Positions 17,708 through 27,048 of a stretch of DNA of 48,745 bases are shown piece after piece. The translations under genes were made by a program, and so were the position numbers. Origin of the DNA: Prolixibacteraceae bacterium (GTDB taxonomy: Bacteria > Bacteroidota > Bacteroidia > Bacteroidales > Prolixibacteraceae); NCBI GenBank assembly GCA_019459525.1, contig JAIBEY010000019.1, positions 1-48,745 on the forward strand. Reading direction: 5' to 3'. The notes under the pieces were generated by a model. The model was not told the DNA's origin. It saw only the letters and a list, made by a program, of their open reading frames with translations, and did not search any database. Position 1 is the first letter of the stretch; each line of letters begins with the position of its first letter.

Positions 17708-19702
17708 ATGGAAGAAAGTAAGGAATTGCAGAAACTCTATAGTTTCATGCAGGTTGCAGTGTATTTTACTGTAATACTAGACGTCATTATTAATATTTTT
17801 CTGCCACAGGTGGTTCTTGGAAGGGTGTCGGTGATTTTCGCCAGGTTGACTACAATACCAGTCTTTGGTGTGCCTTTATACACCAAAATTTTTACTCTTG
17901 TCCTGATCTGTTTGGTAGGTATCGGCACAAGAGCTCAGAAAGACCTTGAGCTTAACCCCCGAAAGCAAATCATTATCCCAATGGCAATAGGGCTGGTAAC
18001 TTTATTTACCAGCCTTTTTTTTATCTCAGAACAGCACCCACAAGAAAAGGTCCACGTGGGACTCGATGAAGCTTGTTACATTCTTTTCTCTTTCGCCGGG
18101 GCATTGATTACCAACATTTCCATTGACAACATTTCAAAACTCATTAAATCCGGATTCGGAAAAGATAAGTGGAATGTGGAAGAGGAATCATTCATGCAGG
18201 ATAAAGAAGCATTAAAATCACCAACCTCGATCAACATCCCAATGAAATTTTACTGTGACAAGAAAGTCTATGATGGGTTCATTAACCTTAACCCTTTCAG
18301 AGGAACTATGGTGATTGGAACGCCGGGATCCGGTAAATCTTTTGGTGTCATTAACCCTACAATAAGGCAAATGTTGGCTAAAAATTTTACCATGTGCCTT
18401 TACGATTTTAAATTTCCTGATCTGGCACAGATAGCATACTATCATTACTTGTTAGCGAAAAAAAGAAATGATATTCCAAATCTGAAATTTCAGGTCATAA
18501 ACCTTGACGACGTGACCAAAAGCTCACGAGTGAACCCGTTAAAAAAGGAATATGTCAAAACCCTCGCCGAAGCACAGGAAATTTCTGAAGCCCTTGTCGA
18601 AGCCCTGAAAAAGGGAAGCGGAAGCGGTGGCGGCGCTGACCAGTTCTTTACACAGTCGGCGATAAACTTCCTGGCGTGCTCTGTCTATTTCTTTGCTCAA
18701 TATGATAACGGTAGGTATTCTACTCTTCCCCACATCATGTCATTTATCAATCAGCCATACGACAAAGTATTCCCGGTTTTATTCTCTAATCCGGAACTGC
18801 ACAGCTTGTTGTCTCCTTTTAAAAGCGCTTTCGAAAAGAAAGCATTTGACCAGCTTGAAGGACAGATCGGTACGTTGAAGATTTTTATTTCGCGACTTTC
18901 CACAAAAGAATCATTTTGGGTATTCACAGGAGACGATGTAAACCTTAAAATATCGGATAAAGACAATCCGGGAATACTTATACTTGCCAACAATCCGGCT
19001 ACCCAGAATATTAATTCTGCCCTCTATGCCCTTGTCATCAACAGGCTGGTAAGGCTTATCAATTCAAAAGGAAATCACCCCTGCGCCATCATTGCAGATG
19101 AAGTTCCGACCCTGTTCATTCACAAGGTCGAAAACCTGATTGCAACCGCACGAAGCAACAAGGTGGCCGTCATGATGGGTTTGCAGGAATTACCACAGTT
19201 TAAACAACAGTACGGACGCGAAACTGCAGAAACAATAAGCTCGGTTATCGGAAACATCCTGTCCGGATCTGTTCGAAACAAAGAAACGCTGGATTGGCTG
19301 GAAAGATTATTCGGCAAGGTTAAGCAAAAAGGTCATTCCCTTAATATTGACCGAAACAGAACTACCTCTGGGATGAGCGAAAAGATTGATTCTCTCATCC
19401 CTGCAGGAAAAATAGCAAGCCTGAAAACCGGTGAAATGGTCGGAATACTGGCGAAAGACGTACCAGACGAATATACCGGAGAATATGTTTCTTCTGCTGT
19501 AAACTGCAAAATCAACCTGGATTTAAAAGAAATACAATACGAAGAAAAAAACTATCCTCCCATGCCATATTATTACACATTCAAAGACAAGGCGGGCAAT
19601 GATAATATGAACAGTATCTTAATCAAAAATTTCACAAATATTAACGAGCAGGTAGCGAAGGCTGTTGACTTAATCCTGACACAAATGCATGAAGGAATAT
19701 GA
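17708..19702 (+). CDS. VirD4-type coupling ATPase (MobC/TraG-like, YWFCY-type N-terminus)
   Basis: The type IV coupling protein, 664 residues, which brings the relaxase-DNA complex to the channel. The N-terminus has membrane helices (about 12-32, 55-75, 88-107, 120-145). Walker A is GTPGSGKS at 204-211, and the C-terminal half has the coupling-protein motifs LILANNPATQNINSALYALVINRL, CAIIADEVPTLF (Walker B) and MMGLQELPQFKQQYGRETAETI. It lies at the end of the tra genes rather than beside the relaxase. Its last codons overlap the next gene by 4 bp. A very strong hairpin with eight Ts lies about 280 bases into the gene. Confidence 0.92.
   Translation: MEESKELQKLYSFMQVAVYFTVILDVIINIFLPQVVLGRVSVIFARLTTIPVFGVPLYTKIFTLVLICLVGIGTRAQKDLELNPRKQIIIPMAIGLVTLFTSLFFISEQHPQEKVHVGLDEACYILFSFAGALITNISIDNISKLIKSGFGKDKWNVEEESFMQDKEALKSPTSINIPMKFYCDKKVYDGFINLNPFRGTMVIGTPGSGKSFGVINPTIRQMLAKNFTMCLYDFKFPDLAQIAYYHYLLAKKRNDIPNLKFQVINLDDVTKSSRVNPLKKEYVKTLAEAQEISEALVEALKKGSGSGGGADQFFTQSAINFLACSVYFFAQYDNGRYSTLPHIMSFINQPYDKVFPVLFSNPELHSLLSPFKSAFEKKAFDQLEGQIGTLKIFISRLSTKESFWVFTGDDVNLKISDKDNPGILILANNPATQNINSALYALVINRLVRLINSKGNHPCAIIADEVPTLFIHKVENLIATARSNKVAVMMGLQELPQFKQQYGRETAETISSVIGNILSGSVRNKETLDWLERLFGKVKQKGHSLNIDRNRTTSGMSEKIDSLIPAGKIASLKTGEMVGILAKDVPDEYTGEYVSSAVNCKINLDLKEIQYEEKNYPPMPYYYTFKDKAGNDNMNSILIKNFTNINEQVAKAVDLILTQMHEGI
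17991..18022 (+). terminator. Terminator-like hairpin inside the coupling-protein gene
   Basis: A perfect 9-bp stem (GGCTGGTAA with TTACCAGCC), a 6-base loop and a run of eight Ts. By form this is as strong as the intergenic terminators, yet it lies in codons for a membrane helix. Confidence 0.55.
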
Positions 19703-20322
19703 AACTAATATTTGTATTCATTTTTTCATTTGTCATGTTAACCCTTTCGGGTCAAACATTTAACTCAGTTGTCAAACATCCTAAAGCCAAGGAAGTAAAA
19801 AAAAAGAACGTTAAAGGTCCGATTGCTAAATATCAACATTCTGATTCTTTATCGATCCAAAAAACAGATAACGATAAAGACAGTCTATCCATCGAAAGAC
19901 GAATTTTATTTTCATCTCCACTGAACCACCTGAAACTAAATTCTGCTTTTGGACTAAGAAAACACCCGATTCTTGGAAAAATGAAGAATCATAACGGGAT
20001 TGACCTAAAAGCAAGAGCAGACACCGTAAAATCAATTCTTCCGGGTGTTGTCAAAGATTGCGGCTATGATGCAGGAGGTTTAGGGTATTTCATTCGGATC
20101 TCTCATTCACATGGAGGATATGAAACTATTTATGGCCACCTTTCTAAATTCCTGATTGATAAAAACCTATTTGTCAATCCCGGACAAGCGATTGGCATTA
20201 CTGGAAGTTCTGGCCTTTCAACCGGTGAACATCTCCATTTTGAAGTACTTCAAAATGGCAAGCCTATCAATCCTATAAATTTCTTATCAAGGATATCCAT
20301 TTGCGCCAAAAATCTTGAGTAA
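19699..20322 (+). CDS. M23-family (LytM) peptidoglycan endopeptidase
   Basis: A 207-residue exported protein; signal peptide about 1-19, ending LSGQ. The M23 zinc peptidase domain spans about 78-197. Zinc ligands H98 and D102 are in NHNGID, and HLH is at 178-180 in GEHLHFEV; the YGHLS motif with H147 is also seen. All key residues are present, so it should cut peptide cross-links in the wall. Fused by overlap to the coupling-protein gene, it is probably the wall-opening enzyme of the transfer system, where other elements use a lysozyme-like protein. Confidence 0.9.
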   Translation: MKLIFVFIFSFVMLTLSGQTFNSVVKHPKAKEVKKKNVKGPIAKYQHSDSLSIQKTDNDKDSLSIERRILFSSPLNHLKLNSAFGLRKHPILGKMKNHNGIDLKARADTVKSILPGVVKDCGYDAGGLGYFIRISHSHGGYETIYGHLSKFLIDKNLFVNPGQAIGITGSSGLSTGEHLHFEVLQNGKPINPINFLSRISICAKNLE

Positions 20323-20379
20323 AAGATTTTTACGGTGCGGTGTGGCTCAATTAACAATCAAAAATTAAAATTATTGCAT

Positions 20380-23300
20380 ATGAAAAAAGTCGTTTACGCC
20401 CTTCTATTGTCCGTCTTCTTATCGTTGACGGGTATTTCACTTCACGCACAATTTATCATGAAGTTTAATATTCCTTCCACTTCGCTTGGGCTAACCATCC
20501 CAACTACTGGAACCGGATATAATTACAATGTTGACTGGGGCGATGGAAACACCAGTTCCGGTCTTACCGGTAACGGCACTCACACTTATGCCGCTGACGG
20601 TAGTTATAACGTCAGCATTACCGGTAGTTTTCCACGGATTTATTTTAATGGAATTGCAGATGCCAAAAAGTTAACAGAAATAGTACAATGGGGTAATAAT
20701 TCATGGTCAAGTTTCAACCATGCCTTTGCTGGCTGTCATAATCTAACAACGCTTAGTGCTTCTGATTCACCCGACCTAAGCAATCTTACAGACATAAGTA
20801 ATATGTTTGCGAACTGCTTAGCATTTAGCGGTGATCTCAGTGCCTGGAATACTTCCAATGTTACCAGCATGAACAGCGTGTTTGTAGGCTGCTTAGCATT
20901 TAACAGCGATCTCAGTGCCTGGAATACTTCCAATGTTACCAACATGTCTTGGATGTTTAGGAACTGTCGCTCTTTTAACAGCGATCTCAGTACCTGGAAT
21001 ACTTCCAATGTTACCAACATGAGCCAGATGTTTTATGACTGTAGCTTGTTTAACAGCGATCTCAGTGCCTGGAATACTTCCAATGTTACCAGCATGAGCT
21101 GCATGTTTGGTTACTGCTGGGCATTTGACAGTGATCTCAGTGCCTGGAATATTTCCAATGTTACCAACATGAGCGGCATGTTTGTGTATTGTTACTCTTT
21201 TAACAGTGATCTCAGTGCCTGGAATACTTCCAATGTTACCAGCATGTATCAAATGTTTTATGACTGTAGCTTGTTTAACAAACCCTTCACTGTAAGCTTA
21301 AAATCGGTCACTACAATTGATCAAATATTTCATAGTACAAAAATAAGTACGTGCAATTATGACCAAACGCTTGAGGCATGGGCGGCTGATCCGAATACCC
21401 CAGCAAACCTTTCAATAAATTCAAGTAAGAATTACTGTATGGCGACAAGCGCAGTAGCAACGCTTCAGTCAAAGGGCTGGACAAACATAGGATCTCAACT
21501 GTGTATAACTATAACTGACAAGTCGATTACAAAATGTAGCGGTAATACCTTCACTGTCAGTCCTGTTAACGGAACCGGAGGTGATGTAATTCCATCGGGA
21601 ACCACTTTCTCATGGTCTGCCCCATCTGTACCCGGAATAACTGGCACAACATCTGCAACGAATGCTAATAATATCAGCGGAACACCAACAAACACATTAA
21701 ATATACCTGTTGATGTGGTTTATATTGTGACCCCAAAAGATGCCACTGGTTGCGAAGGAACCCCTTTTAAAGTAACGGTAACGGTCAACCCAAGTACTGG
21801 TACTCCAATTTTCACCACCGGTGCAATAACCCTTTGCCAGGATGCACCCGATGAAACTTATACCGCTACCGCTACCAACAGCACATCGATAACCTATTCG
21901 GTTTCGCCTGCAGCTGCCGGAACAATTGACCCTACCGGTGTGATGAATTGGGATGCCGCCTTCAGCGGATTGGCTACAATCAACGCTTCAGCTTCAGGTT
22001 TGTGCGGTACAACTACTGCAGATAGAACCGTTACTGTCAACCCATCAATAGGACCGGCCAGTTTCACCACCGGTGCTACAACCCTCTGCCAGGACGCTCC
22101 GGATGAAACTTACACCGCTACCGCGGATAACAGCACTTCAATCGTTTATTCCTTTTCGCCTGTAGAGGCCGGAACGATTGACCCTGCTACCGGTGTCATA
22201 AATTGGGATGCCACCTTCAGCGGAACGGCAACCATCTCTGCAACGGCTTCGGGTTTGTGCGGTACAACTACTGCAGATCGAACCGTTACTGTCAATCCAT
22301 CAACAGGATCGATCAACTTTACTGCAGGCGCTACAACCCTTTACCAAAATGCACCGGATGTAAGTTACGCCGCGACTGCTGACAATAGTACCTCAATCGT
22401 TTATTCGGTTTCGCCTGCAGCTGCCGGAACAATTCATTATACTGTAGGGTTGATGAACTGGAACCCTGATTTCAGCGGAACGGCTATAATCACTGCAACA
22501 GCATCTAATTGGTGTGGCACAACCTCGACAGATAGAATCGTTACCGTCATTGCAGCACCGCCAACAGGATCGGTCAGTTTCCCAATAAGTGCACCAACAA
22601 CCATTTACCAAAATGCACCAGATATTACCTATTCTGCTACGGCCAGTAACAGTACATCAATCGTGTTCTCTGTCTCGCCTCCAGAGGCCGGTACAATTAA
22701 TCCAACAACAGGGGTTATGAACTGGAACCCTGATTTTAGCGGAAAAGCTACAATCACGGCAACCGCATCCGGATTAAACGGTACAACAACTTCAAACATC
22801 GTTGTCACCGTGATTCCGGCTGCTCCAACAGGAGAAGTCAGCTTCCCCACCAATGTGCCTACAACTATTTACCAAAATGCACCGGATGTTAGTTACGCCG
22901 CGAATGCTGACAACAGTACCTCAATCGTTTATTCCGTTTCGCCTCCTGAGGCTGGCACAATCGATCCTAACACCGGAAAGATGAACTGGAATGCCGATTT
23001 CAGCGGAACTGCAACCATCTCTGCAACGGCAACCGGACTAAACGGTACAACAACTTCAAACATCGTTGTCACCGTCATTCCCGCTGCTCCAACAGGAGAA
23101 GTCAGCTTTCAGTCCGGCGCAACAACCCTTTGCCAGGATGCACCCGATGAAACTTACACCGCTACCGCGGATAACAGCACTTCAATCGTTTATTCCTTTT
23201 CGCCTGTAGAGGCCGGAACGATTGACCCTGCTACCGGTGTCATGAGTTGGGATGCCACCTTCAGCGGAACGGCAACCATCTCTGCAACGGCTTCGGGTTT

Positions 23301-23889
23301 AAATGGAACAACAATCGGGAATCGCGTGATAACAGTAAACCCCAAAATAGGCACAATCAGTTTCATCAACGGTGCAATTTCTATTGATCAGGATGCTCCT
23401 GACGAAACCTATACTGCCATGGCGGACAACAGCACTTCAATCGTTTATTCCTTTTCGCCTGTAGAGGCCGGAACGATTGACCCTGCTACCGGTGTCATGA
23501 ACTGGGATGCCGCTTTCAGCGGAACTGCAACCATTACCGCCACGGCATCGGGCTTGTGTGGAACAACTTCGGCAGACCAGCTTGTAACTGTCAATAAGAT
23601 AGTGATACATTGTCCTGAAATATTTACTCCTAATGGCGATGGGAAACAAGATCTTTACCGAATCAGATCTATTGAAAACTATAAGAATGTTAGTTTCTGT
23701 GTATATAATCGATGGGGTGATCTGATTTATCAAAATAATCACTACGGAGATACCGATCTATCAGAACAGGAGGCCTGGTGGGATGGGAGTTCCTTGGGAA
23801 ACAAACTACAATCCGGAACCTACTTTTACATCCTTGACCTTAATAATGGCTCAAAACCAAAATCAGGCTCAATTTACCTCAAAAGATAG
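20380..23889 (+). CDS. Large surface adhesin: BspA/DUF285 repeats, Ig-like repeats, T9SS type B sorting domain
   Basis: A 1169-residue surface protein. Order: signal peptide (about 1-24, SLHAQ); a short beta domain with VDWGDG; about six to seven BspA/DUF285 repeats of 25 residues (about 137-303, unit SDLSAWNTSNVT..MF..C); a linker domain; seven Ig-like repeats of about 82 residues (about 480-1070, with QDAPDETYTATADNSTS and SPVEAGTIDP); and a C-terminal sorting domain (about 1075-1169, FTPNGDGKQDLYRI, YNRWGDLIYQ, SGTYFYIL). That last domain sends proteins through type IX secretion and to the surface. The ATG at 20380 starts a proper signal peptide; an upstream ATG at 20335 would spoil it. 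It may act in cell contact during mating. Confidence 0.9.
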   Translation: MKKVVYALLLSVFLSLTGISLHAQFIMKFNIPSTSLGLTIPTTGTGYNYNVDWGDGNTSSGLTGNGTHTYAADGSYNVSITGSFPRIYFNGIADAKKLTEIVQWGNNSWSSFNHAFAGCHNLTTLSASDSPDLSNLTDISNMFANCLAFSGDLSAWNTSNVTSMNSVFVGCLAFNSDLSAWNTSNVTNMSWMFRNCRSFNSDLSTWNTSNVTNMSQMFYDCSLFNSDLSAWNTSNVTSMSCMFGYCWAFDSDLSAWNISNVTNMSGMFVYCYSFNSDLSAWNTSNVTSMYQMFYDCSLFNKPFTVSLKSVTTIDQIFHSTKISTCNYDQTLEAWAADPNTPANLSINSSKNYCMATSAVATLQSKGWTNIGSQLCITITDKSITKCSGNTFTVSPVNGTGGDVIPSGTTFSWSAPSVPGITGTTSATNANNISGTPTNTLNIPVDVVYIVTPKDATGCEGTPFKVTVTVNPSTGTPIFTTGAITLCQDAPDETYTATATNSTSITYSVSPAAAGTIDPTGVMNWDAAFSGLATINASASGLCGTTTADRTVTVNPSIGPASFTTGATTLCQDAPDETYTATADNSTSIVYSFSPVEAGTIDPATGVINWDATFSGTATISATASGLCGTTTADRTVTVNPSTGSINFTAGATTLYQNAPDVSYAATADNSTSIVYSVSPAAAGTIHYTVGLMNWNPDFSGTAIITATASNWCGTTSTDRIVTVIAAPPTGSVSFPISAPTTIYQNAPDITYSATASNSTSIVFSVSPPEAGTINPTTGVMNWNPDFSGKATITATASGLNGTTTSNIVVTVIPAAPTGEVSFPTNVPTTIYQNAPDVSYAANADNSTSIVYSVSPPEAGTIDPNTGKMNWNADFSGTATISATATGLNGTTTSNIVVTVIPAAPTGEVSFQSGATTLCQDAPDETYTATADNSTSIVYSFSPVEAGTIDPATGVMSWDATFSGTATISATASGLNGTTIGNRVITVNPKIGTISFINGAISIDQDAPDETYTAMADNSTSIVYSFSPVEAGTIDPATGVMNWDAAFSGTATITATASGLCGTTSADQLVTVNKIVIHCPEIFTPNGDGKQDLYRIRSIENYKNVSFCVYNRWGDLIYQNNHYGDTDLSEQEAWWDGSSLGNKLQSGTYFYILDLNNGSKPKSGSIYLKR
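20790..21290 (+). repeat. Tandem 75-bp repeats encoding DUF285 units
   Basis: The string gatctcagtgcctggaat, or a near copy, returns every 75 bases at 20833, 20908, 20983, 21058, 21133 and 21208. Copies are almost identical at the DNA level, so the array may expand or shrink by slippage or recombination. Confidence 0.9.
21829..23595 (+). repeat. Seven tandem repeats of about 250 bp encoding Ig-like domains
   Basis: Each unit begins near a QDAP or QNAP codon set and ends near the TVTVN or VTVIPA codons. Stretches of about 75-80 bp are nearly identical between units 2, 6 and 7 (starting near 22120, 23160 and 23425), which points to recent duplication or gene conversion. Confidence 0.85.
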
Positions 23890-23916
23890 CTGATTTACTT
23901 TTAATCATTCCATTCA

Positions 23917-23951
23917 GGGGACAGAAACGAAATTTTCTGTCCCCTTCTTTT
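23917..23951 (+). terminator. Rho-independent terminator after the adhesin gene
   Basis: A perfect 11-bp stem (GGGGACAGAAA with TTTCTGTCCCC), a 6-base loop and a T-rich tail, 27 bp after the adhesin stop and 19 bp before the PorP/SprF gene. Confidence 0.88.
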
Positions 23952-23969
23952 AACTCTAAATTCAAAAAA

Positions 23970-24941
23970 ATGAACTTTCTAAAATATAACCTGAGGACTC
24001 CTTGTCCTTTCAATCCTGTTGTATTCGTATTCGTCTTGCTGCTTATATCCTTGGGTTCTTTAAAAAAGACCTTCGCGCAACAAGATCCTATGTACACACA
24101 ATACAACTTTAATACTCAAACGATTAACCCCGCTTACGCGGGAACATGGGAAACTCTTGGCTTTACTGTACTTGGAAGATACCAATGGATCGGAATTGAT
24201 AATTCACCTCACACTTACTCTCTCTCCCTTCAAATCCCAACCGGAAAGAAAAATATCGATTTAGGATTAAACGTTGTCAACGACGAAATCGGATTGGAAC
24301 AGCACCTTTCCATAATGGCGGATTATTCGTATCGGGTCAGGCTGAATATGAGCACTTCTTTAAGGTTTGGACTTAGGGCTGGATTTACTAATTACAGCAA
24401 TCCTCTAGCAAATTATATTCAGGATGTAGATGTAACACAACAAGAAGTTTTTGAAAGCATGGATTCAAAACTCATCCCCAATTTTGGGGTTGGAGCCTTT
24501 ATTTACAACCCGGATTTTTACCTCTCATTTTCAACCCCTAAAATCTTGGAAACAAAGCTCCAACCAGAATCATCCGACTTCAACTATTCTAACTATGCAG
24601 AACTAAGACACTTCTATTTTCAAGGTGCTTATGTCTTTCCTTTGGGCGACCTGATCAAATTTAAACCGACCCTACTGGCCAAGGTAACCATCAATGCTCC
24701 GATTGCCATTGATGTTACCGCAAATTTTCTCTTAGCAGATAAATTTTGGATCGGGCCTATGATAAGATCTTCAAAGTCTTTCGGCTTTTTGGCTCAATGG
24801 ATAACTCCCAATAATTTAAGACTCGGTTATGCCATAGATTTTAATACCGCAAAATTAAGCCCTTTTGGTGGAACTCACGAACTCATGGTTTCCTATGAAC
24901 TTAATTCTCGCTCAAGATCGAGAATGCCAAGCTTATTTTAA
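23970..24941 (+). CDS. PorP/SprF-family type IX secretion membrane protein
   Basis: A 323-residue outer-membrane beta-barrel protein. A signal peptide (about 15-36, ending TFAQ) is followed by the family signature QDPMYTQYNFNTQTINPAYAG and TVLGRYQWIGID, then amphipathic strands to an aromatic end. PorP/SprF proteins are needed for export or anchoring of partner adhesins with type B sorting domains. It directly follows such an adhesin, so the two almost surely act as a pair. An internal signal-peptide start is possible, but the first ATG fits the spacing. Confidence 0.92.
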   Translation: MNFLKYNLRTPCPFNPVVFVFVLLLISLGSLKKTFAQQDPMYTQYNFNTQTINPAYAGTWETLGFTVLGRYQWIGIDNSPHTYSLSLQIPTGKKNIDLGLNVVNDEIGLEQHLSIMADYSYRVRLNMSTSLRFGLRAGFTNYSNPLANYIQDVDVTQQEVFESMDSKLIPNFGVGAFIYNPDFYLSFSTPKILETKLQPESSDFNYSNYAELRHFYFQGAYVFPLGDLIKFKPTLLAKVTINAPIAIDVTANFLLADKFWIGPMIRSSKSFGFLAQWITPNNLRLGYAIDFNTAKLSPFGGTHELMVSYELNSRSRSRMPSLF

Positions 24942-25181
24942 ATGCTTAACTACAAAAAAATGATTCTATATACTCATTCTTTTCTACTTCGGGATACAAT
25001 TACGCTTAATGGCGAAACATATGAAATAACCGGGCTTCTGCCTGGTAGGGAAATCCAGGTTTCTGAGCTAAGTTCAACAAAACTATTGAAGCTATCACCT
25101 CAGGATGATCTCTATAAGGCTTTGCTTAAAGAAAAAACAGAAAATTTAAATACCCAGAAATTTAAATCATTTAAACGTTAA
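24942..25181 (+). CDS. Small protein of unknown function
   Basis: A 79-residue protein starting directly after the stop of the PorP/SprF gene. It has no signal peptide or membrane helix; the middle reads NGETYEITGLLPGREIQVSEL. A second ATG at 24960 is possible. It leads the accessory gene group up to the methylase-helicase. Function is not known. Confidence 0.5.
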   Translation: MLNYKKMILYTHSFLLRDTITLNGETYEITGLLPGREIQVSELSSTKLLKLSPQDDLYKALLKEKTENLNTQKFKSFKR

Positions 25182-25198
25182 AAGTTAAAACTAACATC

Positions 25199-26419
25199 AT
25201 GGAAAAATATAAAATACAAGATTTATCAATTCAGGATTTTGAGGCCTTGGGCTTAGTTGAAAAAGGCATAATCAAGCTGGATCAGGAAACGCAGGATTCA
25301 TTAATGAATGGGCAAGTAACTAACCTGATCAGGCTGGATAAATTAAAAATTGAAGGAATTAAAAATATTTCCCTCGATGCAAAACTTTCGTTGTATAAAA
25401 AAAATGATGGCAAAATGGGTCTTCTCGTTCACCCAATTTACAAGGAAAGAAAAAACCACACTGCACTAACACCGGAAGAAAACAAGTATTTTGCACAAGA
25501 AGGAGGAATACACCCTAAAGATACTGCCGCTTATGGAAAAATAACTCGGATTGATAAGGCTCCGTTTGGCTTTATCGATAAAAACGATCCATCGTTTTTT
25601 GTCGAAATCGAAAAGAACGGCGAAAAAAAAATATTTTGGGGTGAAGAAATAAAAAACGAGGTCGAACGATGCCGGCACAAAACTGGTGATGAAATCCAGA
25701 TAACTTTATTGGGCGAAAAAGATAATAAGCTCCTTTGGAATGTTAAACCACTCGACAACAAAAACAAAAAAGAAGAATCCGTACTGTTTGAGTTCGATAC
25801 AGATACAAATAGTTTCGTTTCTCTCAATACCTCGGACTTGGTAGTCCCTGACGAAGTTAACGGAATACCTCTTTCCTTGCAGCAAAAACAAAGGTTCAAA
25901 AATGGACAACCCACCCAAATTGGGGAAGATGGCCCTACCATCCAGGCATCTCCAACTGCAAAAAACAATATCAAAGCAGATCGCCGTATTCTGATCCTTT
26001 CAATTCTTGTGGACGGTGGTATCTCATACCTGCTTTATAAAGGAATTCAAGCCATTGTCCAGCACCGTCAGATGAAATCGCAAAACGAAAACCTGTATTC
26101 TAAAGGTTATATGGATGCACTTAAAAAAGTGCAGGTTGACCTGGAAAGAAAACAAACACGATTCCCTAACGACAAACTCATTTCCAAAGACATAAACGTC
26201 GTTAAGGATGAGATGGAACGACTGGTACCCGGCGGTTCATATAAAGGTAGTATCGAAGAACAGGGCGTTAATGATCCGGAACTCGAACAAGATGCCGATC
26301 AACGTATTAATAAAAATACCGAAAAGGAAATCAATACTGAGATGGAAAAAATGGGTGTCGAGCCGGAAGATTCACCGGAAGAAGCAGAAAAAATCATTAC
26401 GGCTAAAACAAAAAGATGA
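25199..26419 (+). CDS. DUF4099/DUF3945-like conjugative-element protein
   Basis: A 406-residue protein. Residues about 5-95 (DLSIQDFEALGLVEKGII, SLDAKLSLYKK, LLVHPIYKERKN) match the pattern of the DUF4099/DUF3945 proteins common in Bacteroides conjugative transposons. Residues about 108-175 (KAPFGFIDKNDPSFFVEIEKNG, FWGEEI) resemble the small beta module fused to some plasmid relaxases and primases. One membrane helix lies at about 262-285 (ILILSILVDGGISYLLYKG), and the tail is acidic and helical. The precise role is unknown. Confidence 0.6.
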   Translation: MEKYKIQDLSIQDFEALGLVEKGIIKLDQETQDSLMNGQVTNLIRLDKLKIEGIKNISLDAKLSLYKKNDGKMGLLVHPIYKERKNHTALTPEENKYFAQEGGIHPKDTAAYGKITRIDKAPFGFIDKNDPSFFVEIEKNGEKKIFWGEEIKNEVERCRHKTGDEIQITLLGEKDNKLLWNVKPLDNKNKKEESVLFEFDTDTNSFVSLNTSDLVVPDEVNGIPLSLQQKQRFKNGQPTQIGEDGPTIQASPTAKNNIKADRRILILSILVDGGISYLLYKGIQAIVQHRQMKSQNENLYSKGYMDALKKVQVDLERKQTRFPNDKLISKDINVVKDEMERLVPGGSYKGSIEEQGVNDPELEQDADQRINKNTEKEINTEMEKMGVEPEDSPEEAEKIITAKTKR

Positions 26420-27048
26420 TTGACTCATGCATATTGAAAATGTTCGGTTTCAACCAAAATATTATTTGCCGGTTTGAAAACAACATCAGTGAAGCGAATG
26501 GGGAGATTGTTTTTACTATCCCCGAATCAAATACGATAGAAAAAATGTCCTGTTTAGGTGATATTACATTGCCGCAGGACTCATTCTTTCAACTTAACCC
26601 TGACAAAAGCCTTATTAATAAGGCTTTTGTCTTTTCTTCCGTGTTTGAACTTATTGCTTTTTACCAACTGTTCAAACCACAAAATTCTTTACTGTATGCA
26701 ATTGGGAGTCGTCCGTCGGTTATTACGGTAAAAAGAATGACACAGAATAGGTTTATCCTGGCATTGGGGAATTCTTTGCAAGGTCGCCTCAGTGATATTC
26801 GACTAGCGTGTCTGATCAGCAAGAATATCGAACCACTGTTTAAAATAGAAAACGACATAATCTATGTAAAAGCTGAGAAATACCAGGCACAGGCAGATCA
26901 GGATAGAATAACTCTTTCAGCATTTAATAAACAAAGCAGGTTCAGGGCGAATCTCATTAAAACGATCAAACCACCGCCTACTGTCAACTCTTTTGTAGAA
27001 CTCCTAATTAAAACGACAAATCCGAATTTTAAACCATTAATAATATGA
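26416..27048 (+). CDS. Protein of unknown function with weak toprim-like features
   Basis: A 210-residue cytoplasmic protein overlapping the gene before it by 4 bp. The stretch KAFVFSSVFELIAFYQLF recalls the E.aiDalS motif of toprim-like proteins in mobile elements, but the acidic residues needed for catalysis are not clear, so this is a weak link. A perfect 30-bp palindrome followed by TTTTC lies about 186 bases into the gene. The stop overlaps the next start by 4 bp. Confidence 0.5.
   Translation: MIDSCILKMFGFNQNIICRFENNISEANGEIVFTIPESNTIEKMSCLGDITLPQDSFFQLNPDKSLINKAFVFSSVFELIAFYQLFKPQNSLLYAIGSRPSVITVKRMTQNRFILALGNSLQGRLSDIRLACLISKNIEPLFKIENDIIYVKAEKYQAQADQDRITLSAFNKQSRFRANLIKTIKPPPTVNSFVELLIKTTNPNFKPLII
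26602..26631. repeat. Perfect 30-bp palindrome inside a coding sequence
   Basis: GACAAAAGCCTTATT is followed at once by its exact reverse complement. The sense strand continues with TTTTC. As a hairpin it would form a long stem with a tiny loop and act like a terminator; as DNA it could bind a dimeric protein. Confidence 0.75.

Noticed and set aside
20736-21252. Minus-strand frames with internal repeats opposite the adhesin
   Set aside because: They mirror the 75-bp DUF285 repeats; the plus-strand gene explains them.
20790-21290. Regular 75-bp repeats considered as a CRISPR-like array
   Set aside because: There are no unique spacers; repeats are coding and continuous with the adhesin frame.
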